Source: a virus
Strand: one strand, 5' to 3'
Virus record (IMG/VR): IMGVR_UViG_3300047557_002079
Coordinates: 1-22,525 of that record
DNA: 22,525 nt
Part shown: positions 7,301-12,627 of the stretch, piece after piece
How the letters are laid out: each line of letters opens with the position of its first letter
Position numbering within the stretch: position 1 is the stretch's first letter
Made by a program: the position numbers and the translations under genes
The notes under the pieces: model-generated
The model's input: only the letters and a program-made list of their open reading frames with translations
Database searches by the model: none
Told to the model about the DNA's origin: nothing

Positions 7301-10300
7301 TTACCGTCACATCGAATGCAACAGACTTAAATACGGCGTCGACTATTGTTGCCAGAAACGCTTCTGGCAATTTTGCTGCCGGAACAATTACAGCATCGCT
7401 GTCGGGCAATGCAACATCTGCAACAACAGCTACAAACTTAGCTGGTGGTAGCGCCGGGACTGTGCCATATCAGTCTGCTGCTGGCACTACTGCAATGTTG
7501 GCTGCCGGTACGGCTGGGCAGTATTTACAGTCAAATGGCGCCGCAGCGCCTAGTTGGGCAACGCTTCCAACAATAGGCAACGGAACGTTGTCCATGGGAG
7601 TGTCTGGTAATGGTCTGTCAGGTTCTGCCACGTTTACCGCAAACCAATCTGGCGGCGCAACATTCACAGTTACGTCTAATGCAACGGCAGCTAATACGGC
7701 GAACACCATTGCATATCGGGATGCAAACGGCGGGTTCGCTATTGGATATGTGAATAACAATACTTGGTACAACTATAACGACAATGATCGCAACGCTGGC
7801 AGTGCAACGTACTACCCAAATGCGTCCACAAGAGCTGTACGGTATTTCTTTGCCAACTCTAGTTCAACCGGAACGGGCGGCAACTATGCAGGTGTTCTAC
7901 AGTTCAATCCTTGGGACGGAACCACTGCTAGTACTGGCGATGCGTCATACCAACTAGCGTTTGGATCAACTGCTGCCAATGGTGGCGGCATACCACAGCT
8001 AAACATTCGCAAAGGTATCGATACCACGTGGAATAGCTGGTACACGATACTGCACTCAGGTAACTATAACAACTACAGCCCAACATTGTCTGGCGCCGGG
8101 GCAAATGGCACGTGGGCTATTAACGTTACCGGGTATTCCGCTTATGTATCAAATGCAGTAACGTTTAATAACGGTGGAGCTGGCGGAGCTTCGGGCTCTA
8201 CCTTTAATGGCAGCTCTGCATTGACTGTAAGCTACAACACAGTAGGTGCGCCAAGTACAACTGGCACAAATGCAAGCGGCACTTGGGGCATTAACATTAC
8301 AGGTAATGCGGCAACGGCTACAACCGTCTCACGCGGATCCGGCAACATCGCGGAAGTCACGGCGCCTGGATCCGGGACCTACAACAAGCACGTCGTCTAC
8401 GCCACCGCTGCGGAATTCGGGATCGAGGCCGCGCTTGCGACCGACGCCGTGGGCGGGGCCAAGTTGCCGGTGGTCTTAACTTGGCGTGGTGGTTACGCGG
8501 TTCAAGGCGGTCTCAAGATCACCGGCCCGTCGGCTGCCGAGCTTGGCGGCAACGTCGTACTCCATGCCGGCAACTATACGTCGTATGTTGGCAATGGCAC
8601 GTTAACGTTAGGCGTATCTGGCAACGGATTATCAGGTTCGCAAACGTTCACCGCAAACCAATCTAGTGCTGCGACGTTCACGGTGACGTCGAATGCCACA
8701 AGCGCAAATACGGCTTCAACAATTGTTTTTCGTGATGCGTCAGGAAACTTTTCTGCCAATGCAGTTACGACCGCATCAGATTCAACAATTAGCACGCTAA
8801 CTATCGGTCGCGGCGCGGGCTCGGTTGCAAGCAATACAGCCATTGGCGTAAGTGCGCTGTCAACCAATACGACGGGCTCAAATAATACCGCCGTAGGCAA
8901 CGGGGCGCTTATTTCCAACACAACGACATTTGGTTCAACGGCTATTGGCGACAACGCCATGTACTACATGCGCGGTAACAGCAATACTGCTGTTGGCCGC
9001 CAAGCAATGTTTGGATCGTTAACTCCGGCGAATAACACCGGAGCTAACAACGTCGCAGTTGGATATTTAGCTGCGCAAACAATTACCAGCGGAAACTATA
9101 ACGTCGCGCTTGGTGTTAATTCTTTGCGCAATGTAACCACAGGAACGTATAACGTCGGAGTTGGTGCGGAAACGCTCTATAACATAAGCTCGCAACTAAA
9201 TAATGTTGCGGTTGGTTTTCAAACGCTGTATTACATGGGCGGCACGGCCAACATTGGTATTGGCTATCTTGCCATGACTGGCAGTACAACGCCGGCCAAT
9301 AATTTTGGGTCATACAATATTGCGCTGGGCCAAGAAGCGTTGGCGGGGGTGACGTCGGGAAGTTACAACATTGCGATTGGCTATCAAGCATTAGACGCAA
9401 ACACCACTGCAAGTTCCAATGTTGCAATAGGCACAAGCACACTGGGTTTAGCAACAACCGCGACGCAAAATGTTGCCGTGGGTTCAGCGGCGCTTGCGGC
9501 AACCACCGGCAGTCAAAACACTGCAATTGGCGAATCGGCTGGAACATCAATCACCACGGGGTCAAAGAACACAATTATTGGCCGGTATACCGGCAATCAA
9601 GGCGGGCTCAACATTGCCACCTTGAGCAATTACATTGTGCTGTCTGATGGAGATGGCAATCCGCGTGGATACTTTGACAATAATGGTAATTACATAGTTG
9701 GCGCCGACATTCGCTCTACATCGCAAAACGGCGGGCAGATGACGGGTTTTCGCAATATGGTTATCAATGGCGGCATGGTCATTGATCAGCGAAATAACGG
9801 AGCTGCGGTTGTATATACAGCTGCTACACAAACGTATGTGGTAGATAGGTTTGGATGCTTTGGAACGTTAGCCGGAAAATTTACGATTCAAAGAAACCAA
9901 GGGTCTGTTACTCCTCCAGCGGGTTTTTCTAATTATCTGGGAGTCACATCATCTGCCGCCACCACCCCAGGAGCAACAGATCTTTATGCGCTGTTCCACA
10001 AAATTGAAGGGTTTAATTTTTCCAGGGCTTCATTTGGAACTGCGAACGCACAGTCGCTTATCCTCTCATTTTGGGTGCGCAGTTCACTCACAGGAACGTT
10101 TGGCGGCGGGTGTTTTAATTCGGCTGCAAACAGAAACTATGTGTTTTCGTATTCAATATCCACCGCCAATACATGGGAGCGCAAATCTATAACTATCCCC
10201 GGAGACACGACGGGAACGTGGTTAACAGACAACGGCGTTGGTTTTCAATGGTGGACGGATTTGGGATCGGGATCCTCAAATAGAGGAGCAGCCGGATCAT

Positions 10301-10722
10301 GGACGACGAACGTATTTTATGGAGTAACTGGCGGAGCCAGCATTGTTGGCACAAGCGGAGCTACATTTTATATAACCGGAGTTCAACTGGAAGTAGGTAC
10401 TGCGGTAACGCCGTTTGAACATCGCAACGTCGCAACAGAATTTTCCATGTGCCAACGATATTACGAAGTTGGGTCAGATATTAGCCTTTGGTCTGGATAT
10501 GCGGTCAATGGAAGCACGTACTATTCCTTGTGTAGATTTGCTACGACAAAACGCGCCAGTCCGACGGTGGTGTCGACTTATGTAGCAGCGGCGGGGTTTC
10601 CGGCAACGGCACCCGCCACACTGGCGAACCGCTCCGATCAATTTTGGGCGTCCGCAGTTTGTAATGTAACGTCCAATGGCGGGTATTTCCAGTTCTCTTG
10701 GACGGCTAATGCGGAGCTATAG
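4309..10722 (+). CDS. Giant modular tail fibre protein (2137 aa)
   Basis: The largest complete gene here. Residues 1-105 form a conserved fibre N-terminus (VKDRVRVITTTTGTSDFSLG, VSYPAERAVYLN) that probably docks to the virion. Residues about 145-323 hold a second known phage fibre domain (DIANKSYVD, ITYHTPVK, NGIYEVT). From about 500 to 1470 come Thr/Ala/Gly-rich modules, with five copies of NGTL(T/S)-type sequence, interrupted by three inserted domains (about 783-935, 1142-1254 and 1341-1424). Residues about 1509-1755 are a YadA-head-like run of N-x-A-x-G repeats. The end (1811-2137) begins NMVINGGMVIDQR and holds GVQLEVGTAVTPFEHR and CQRYYE, a widespread phage lectin-like or carbohydrate-binding tip. 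It is most likely the main receptor-binding fibre. GAG in TGAGAG near 4300 may be its weak ribosome-binding site. Confidence 0.85.
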   Translation: MALVVKDRVRVITTTTGTSDFSLGSAVTGYQSFSVIGNNNTTYYVAVDPSTGDWEVGVGTFLSAGPTLTRDTILESSNAGSKVVFAAGAKDVFVSYPAERAVYLNAAGSAVDVLDIGTLGTSTANISNANITAGTVATTPTSATDIANKSYVDTIASSGITYHTPVKYEVPNTTGNLNATYNNGVAGVGATLTNAGTKAAFAPDGPTAQVGDRILVYNQTNAFENGIYEVTTVGTPDPGGTNWVLTRTSDANSYAVKDPNKLGNGDAFFITSGNTGAGETYVCNTVGPITFGTTAITFVQVSDATLYTAGTGLTLSGTQFSITPVGTAGTYGSASQVPVIVTNASGQVSSVTNTAIAISAGAVSGLAASATTDTTNANNITSGTLDIARISGSYTGISGVGTLTAGTWNASTIGAAYGGTGFASYAVGDLLYADTTTSLAKLADVVVGNALISGGVGTAPSWGKIGLTTHVSGTLGVANGGTGAATLTGYVYGNGTGSFTASTSIPNGATTATSANTASAIVARDASGNFSAGTITAALSGNASTATSATTATNLAGGSVGTIPYQTAAATTAMLAVGTSGQYLKSNGAAAPSWDNLPAVNNGTLTMAVSGTGLSGSATFTANQAGNSTFTVTSNATSSNTASTIVARDASGNFSASTITASLSGNATSATTSTNLAGGSAGTIPYQSAAGTTAMLAAGTAGFYLQANGAAAPSWVAPPTIGNGTLTMNVSGNGLSGSQTFTANQSGNATYTVTSNATSANTASTIVFRDASGNFNAGIVTATQGGYTLPDTGVSAQWIYLGRWSGMTQAGAKLQIKIVAAAGYNASIAQNCLTEIYFKTSNGSSFQAGTTGNFFADGQAWRTGPTATTPSTIRVVQTNTTTYDIYGNFAAYSGVNSFYTVSVANGSWTHSGTIVTPTGNSIDLPVYQILDSNNYNIYAPTLTGTGASGTWGINITGNAATATTAGNVNNGTLTMNVSGTGLSGSATFTANQAGNSTFTVTSNATDLNTASTIVARNASGNFAAGTITASLSGNATSATTATNLAGGSAGTVPYQSAAGTTAMLAAGTAGQYLQSNGAAAPSWATLPTIGNGTLSMGVSGNGLSGSATFTANQSGGATFTVTSNATAANTANTIAYRDANGGFAIGYVNNNTWYNYNDNDRNAGSATYYPNASTRAVRYFFANSSSTGTGGNYAGVLQFNPWDGTTASTGDASYQLAFGSTAANGGGIPQLNIRKGIDTTWNSWYTILHSGNYNNYSPTLSGAGANGTWAINVTGYSAYVSNAVTFNNGGAGGASGSTFNGSSALTVSYNTVGAPSTTGTNASGTWGINITGNAATATTVSRGSGNIAEVTAPGSGTYNKHVVYATAAEFGIEAALATDAVGGAKLPVVLTWRGGYAVQGGLKITGPSAAELGGNVVLHAGNYTSYVGNGTLTLGVSGNGLSGSQTFTANQSSAATFTVTSNATSANTASTIVFRDASGNFSANAVTTASDSTISTLTIGRGAGSVASNTAIGVSALSTNTTGSNNTAVGNGALISNTTTFGSTAIGDNAMYYMRGNSNTAVGRQAMFGSLTPANNTGANNVAVGYLAAQTITSGNYNVALGVNSLRNVTTGTYNVGVGAETLYNISSQLNNVAVGFQTLYYMGGTANIGIGYLAMTGSTTPANNFGSYNIALGQEALAGVTSGSYNIAIGYQALDANTTASSNVAIGTSTLGLATTATQNVAVGSAALAATTGSQNTAIGESAGTSITTGSKNTIIGRYTGNQGGLNIATLSNYIVLSDGDGNPRGYFDNNGNYIVGADIRSTSQNGGQMTGFRNMVINGGMVIDQRNNGAAVVYTAATQTYVVDRFGCFGTLAGKFTIQRNQGSVTPPAGFSNYLGVTSSAATTPGATDLYALFHKIEGFNFSRASFGTANAQSLILSFWVRSSLTGTFGGGCFNSAANRNYVFSYSISTANTWERKSITIPGDTTGTWLTDNGVGFQWWTDLGSGSSNRGAAGSWTTNVFYGVTGGASIVGTSGATFYITGVQLEVGTAVTPFEHRNVATEFSMCQRYYEVGSDISLWSGYAVNGSTYYSLCRFATTKRASPTVVSTYVAAAGFPATAPATLANRSDQFWASAVCNVTSNGGYFQFSWTANAEL
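6109..8763 (+). repeat. Five copies of the fibre module beginning NGTLxM/L-V-SGxGLSG
   Basis: Copies begin near 6109, 6472, 7213, 7576 and 8590. The distances 6109-6472 and 7213-7576 are both 363 bases (121 residues). Each copy carries SGxGLSGSxTFTANQ, TFTVTSNAT or close variants and then NTA(S/N)TI. The first, third and partly the fourth continue into the NLAGGSxGTxPYQ and YLQSNGAAAPSW parts. A partial copy lacking the first half lies at about 5826-6108. Copies agree well in protein but differ at many third codon positions. Confidence 0.85.
8331..8580 (+). other. High-GC inserted cassette inside the tail fibre
   Basis: By hand count 163 of 250 bases are G or C (65%), against 47-53% in 60-base blocks on each side. 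Codons here end mostly in C or G (GTC, ATC, ACC, GCC, AAG), unlike the mixed third positions of the rest of the gene. The product (residues about 1341-1424) includes GNIAEVTAPGSGTYNKHVVY, FGIEAALATDAVGG and VVLTWRGGYAVQGG, then LHAGNYTSYV, which rejoins the repeat module. The frame is kept. This suggests a receptor-binding or chain-extension cassette acquired by recombination from a GC-rich source. Confidence 0.75.
8815..9600 (+). repeat. About 15 YadA-head-like repeats (N-x-A-I/V/L-G)
   Basis: Motifs NTAIG, NTAVG, STAIG, NTAVG, NVAVG, NVALG, NVGVG, NVAVG, NIGIG, NIALG, NIAIG, NVAIG, NVAVG, NTAIG and NTIIG follow one another at roughly 13-27 residue spacing, most followed by a small residue pair and Leu or Met (for example GNGAL, GYQAL). 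This is the pattern of the left-handed parallel beta-roll in trimeric autotransporter heads and in some phage fibres. It predicts a trimeric beta-roll shaft before the lectin-like tip. Confidence 0.8.
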
Positions 10723-10724
10723 AG

Positions 10725-10901
10725 ATGTATCAAATAATGTTCAATGCAATTACTGGGCAGTCGGATACTGTGAAACGTTTAAGCGACAACGCCTATATCC
10801 CTTTTGATACGGCCAACCGCGACTACGAAATGTATTTACAATGGCTTGCCGAGGGCAATCAGCCCTTGCCGGCAGACAACCCACAGAGGAGCGAAGCATG
10901 A
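10725..10901 (+). CDS. Small fibre-associated protein (58 aa)
   Basis: A short ORF starting two bases after the fibre stop, with GGAG at 10712-10715 close upstream. The protein begins MYQIMFNAITGQSDTVKRLS and includes AYIPFDTANRDYEMYLQWLA, then EGNQPLPAD. The pattern IPFD..N.DY..YL.WLAEGN.P.PAD is common in short proteins and in the ends of tail-fibre-assembly-type proteins that follow fibre genes. It may be a fibre chaperone or a small fibre-tip component; this is inferred from motif and position. The final GCATGA overlaps the next start. Confidence 0.7.
   Translation: MYQIMFNAITGQSDTVKRLSDNAYIPFDTANRDYEMYLQWLAEGNQPLPADNPQRSEA
10885..10891 (+). promoter_or_regulatory. Ribosome-binding site AGAGGAG deciding the start at 10898
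   Basis: AGAGGAG, close to the anti-Shine-Dalgarno complement, lies 6 bases before ATG 10898. It decides against the in-frame ATG at 10841, which lies inside the previous gene and has no such site. Confidence 0.75.
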
Positions 10902-11062
10902 ACGAACTCAACCTTAGCTTGACCCTGGACGAACTGAACATTGTGATGAACGGTCTGGGTAAGCTGCCGCTTGAAACGTCCATGAATGTATGGGGCAAGC
11001 TTCGGACGCAAGCTGAAAAGCAGCTGAACCCGCCGCCAGCAGAAGAGCTAAAGAATGAATGA
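10898..11062 (+). CDS. Small phage protein (54 aa), function unknown
   Basis: The 54-residue protein starts at 10898 in an ATGA overlap with the previous gene and has a strong ribosome-binding site. Sequence MNELNLSLTLDELNIVMNGL is followed by GKLPLETSMNVWGKLRTQAE and a Pro-rich end (PPPAEELKNE). The pattern beta strand, then L..EL..V...L..LP......L...L..QA, is familiar from very short ORFs next to fibre and lysis genes in phages. It is probably a helical mini-protein. No function can be assigned. Confidence 0.65.
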   Translation: MNELNLSLTLDELNIVMNGLGKLPLETSMNVWGKLRTQAEKQLNPPPAEELKNE

Positions 11063-11144
11063 AGACGACAAAGACGTTGCTGCGCTAGGCTTTATTGTCG
11101 CGGTAGTTGGCTTTACAGTTGTCTTGCTGATTGCCATTCTATGA
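11055..11144 (+). CDS. 29-aa single-pass membrane mini-protein
   Basis: The ORF overlaps the end of the previous gene by 8 bases and the start of the next by 4 (ATGA). The product has an acidic head (MNEDDKDVAA) followed by an uninterrupted hydrophobic stretch, residues 11-29 (LGFIVAVVGFTVVLLIAIL), long enough for one membrane helix. Its place just before a membrane-anchored protein and a holin makes a lysis-related role, such as an accessory holin or antiholin peptide, possible, but this is inference. Translation is not proven for so short an ORF; the double overlap with neighbouring genes supports it. Confidence 0.5.
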   Translation: MNEDDKDVAALGFIVAVVGFTVVLLIAIL

Positions 11145-11593
11145 TTGACATCCATAAAACCATTGGAGCCGTCGCTGCGAGCATAGCTGCCCTGGGGGGT
11201 GGTTATACGCTATTTGACAAGTTTGGATGGTTTGAGAAGCCGATCATTGAGTGGGCGCCAGACCACTTCCAAGTCAAAGACGCCAAGGTTGGTGAACCAA
11301 TTGAGGTGACGGTAGCTCGGATCAAGAAGCGTGATGACTGCTCGGTAGAGTCGTTTATCCCAGCGATTCGTGACGGCAAAGGCGTGGTTCGTGAAGCGGT
11401 GCCCTCAAACTCAAAGTTCTCTGGGCCTGCTGGGCCAGAAGTGGATACGTTCACCTACTTCCTGACGCTCAAAGAAGATCCTGCGCCGGGTAAAGCAACA
11501 TTGCTTGCCACGATCAAGTACAAATGCCCAGAAGGTGAGCGCGTAGTCACGTATCCACGGCACAAGAACCTGTCCTTCATGTTGGAGAAATAG
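11141..11593 (+). CDS. Membrane-anchored protein with predicted beta domain, lysis region
   Basis: The 150-residue protein has an N-terminal hydrophobic segment at residues 8-24 (IGAVAASIAALGGGYTL) followed by an aromatic, basic patch (FDKFGWFEKP), consistent with a signal anchor. The remaining 120 residues look beta-rich (GEPIEVTVARIKKRDDCSVE, TFTYFLTLKEDP, KATLLATIKYKC). Cys67 and Cys129 could form a disulfide if the domain is periplasmic. There is no lipobox, so it is not a typical outer-membrane spanin. It lies between a 29-residue membrane peptide and the holin gene, starting in an ATGA overlap. A role in lysis or in cell-envelope control is inferred from context; function is unknown. 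Confidence 0.6.
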   Translation: MIDIHKTIGAVAASIAALGGGYTLFDKFGWFEKPIIEWAPDHFQVKDAKVGEPIEVTVARIKKRDDCSVESFIPAIRDGKGVVREAVPSNSKFSGPAGPEVDTFTYFLTLKEDPAPGKATLLATIKYKCPEGERVVTYPRHKNLSFMLEK

Positions 11594-12091
11594 ATGGCAC
11601 CCCTACTGGCAGGCATAGTTTCTTCTCTCATACAGAACAACTTGCCCAAGGTTGCACAAGCAGTTGTTGACAAGGGTCTGGATTATGTGCAGGAGAAGAC
11701 CGGTATTGAGCTGAAGCCTGATATGAGTCAGGACGAAATCAAGGCTTTGCGTGAAGCTGCTCAGAAGCATGAAGAGTTCAAGATCGAGCAGGCGAACAAG
11801 AACACGGCAGACGCTCGGGCTATGCAGGTAGCGGCGCTTCAGCAGGACGATAAGTTCTCTAAGCGTTTCGTGATGTACTTGGCTACCTTCTGGTCGCTGA
11901 CGGCGGTGGCTTACATCTTCCTGATTACGTTCACGAACATCCCCGAACTCAACGTCCGGTTCGCAGACACAATATTGGGATTCTTGCTTGGCACAGTGGT
12001 GGCGACGATCCTGAACTTTTTTCTTGGGTCGAGCGCTGGATCTAAAGAGAAAACCGAAGCTTTGACGGCGGAGCTGAAGCATGATCGCTAA
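11594..12091 (+). CDS. Holin, GTA/3-TM holin family
   Basis: This 165-residue protein has a hydrophobic N-terminal helix (MAPLLAGIVSSLI), a charged helical middle with a Glu/Lys-rich stretch and the motif NTADARAMQ (residues 70-78), and two clear membrane segments at about 93-113 and 124-146, followed by a short basic-acidic tail. This order matches the holin superfamily known from gene transfer agents and many proteobacterial phages (Holin_3TMs, PF11351, named from memory). It would form the membrane lesion that lets the endolysin reach the wall. A ribosome-binding site GGAG (11584-11587) precedes it. It overlaps the endolysin gene by 11 bases, which supports a joint lysis cassette. Confidence 0.8.
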   Translation: MAPLLAGIVSSLIQNNLPKVAQAVVDKGLDYVQEKTGIELKPDMSQDEIKALREAAQKHEEFKIEQANKNTADARAMQVAALQQDDKFSKRFVMYLATFWSLTAVAYIFLITFTNIPELNVRFADTILGFLLGTVVATILNFFLGSSAGSKEKTEALTAELKHDR

Positions 12092-12626
12092 CTGGGACTT
12101 TGCATTTACCAAGATGATCGGACATGAGGGCGGGTTCACGGACGACCCGCAAGATCCGGGCAACAAGTTGCCAGACGGGCGACCGGGCTGTACAAACCTT
12201 GGTGTAACGCAACGCGCCTGGGAAACCTATGTTGGCCGGCAGGTAACGCATGATGAGATGCGGGCACTTACGCCGGCTGCGGTAAAGCCCTTCTACAAAA
12301 CACAATATTGGGATAAAGTACGCTGTGACGATCTGCCACACGGGGTAGACTACGTGGTCTTCGATACGTGTGTTAATTCCGGCCCCGGTCGGGCGGCCAT
12401 GATTCTTCAGGAAGCGGCTGGTGCTAATCCTGATGGTTCTATTGGCCCCATGACTTTGCGAGCCGTGCAAGCGCAGCCTGTCAATGCGCTCATCTCAGAT
12501 TTTTGTGCCCGCCGTTTAGCATTTATGAAGAACCTCCCAGGTTGGGGCCGGTTTGGCGGCGGTTGGGAACGCCGCGTACAAGAAACAGAGAAGTACGCCC
12601 TAGGCCTAGTGCCCAAGGATAATTGA
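12081..12626 (+). CDS. Endolysin, GH108 N-acetylmuramidase
   Basis: This 181-residue protein has the GH108 hallmark GHEGGF at residues 14-19, with Glu16 the expected catalytic residue. Further family signs are a T-N-L-G-V-T segment (38-43), the YW pair (76-77), FDTCVNSGPGR (94-104), and DGSIGPMTL (118-126) in the C-terminal peptidoglycan-binding-like part (PG_binding_3), then WGRFGGGWERR. Length agrees with single-domain GH108 lysozymes. There is no signal peptide or SAR helix, so release through the holin is expected. GGAG at 12071 lies upstream of ATG 12081. It would hydrolyse the MurNAc-GlcNAc bond of peptidoglycan. No Rz/Rz1 spanin pair is recognisable after it. Confidence 0.9.
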   Translation: MIANWDFAFTKMIGHEGGFTDDPQDPGNKLPDGRPGCTNLGVTQRAWETYVGRQVTHDEMRALTPAAVKPFYKTQYWDKVRCDDLPHGVDYVVFDTCVNSGPGRAAMILQEAAGANPDGSIGPMTLRAVQAQPVNALISDFCARRLAFMKNLPGWGRFGGGWERRVQETEKYALGLVPKDN

Positions 12627-12627
12627 C

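Noticed and set aside
6109-9600. Repeats in the fibre gene as a possible CRISPR array
   Set aside because: The repeats are in-frame protein modules with diverged DNA and no constant repeat-spacer lengths.
9739-10722. Diversity-generating retroelement variable region at the fibre tip
   Set aside because: No reverse transcriptase, template repeat or near-identical second copy of the tip is present in the window. It could only be judged with the full genome.
11603-12166. Antisense ORF of 187 codons opposite the holin gene
   Set aside because: It covers the well-supported holin and the start of the endolysin, and its product is Arg/Cys/Ser-rich without domain features.
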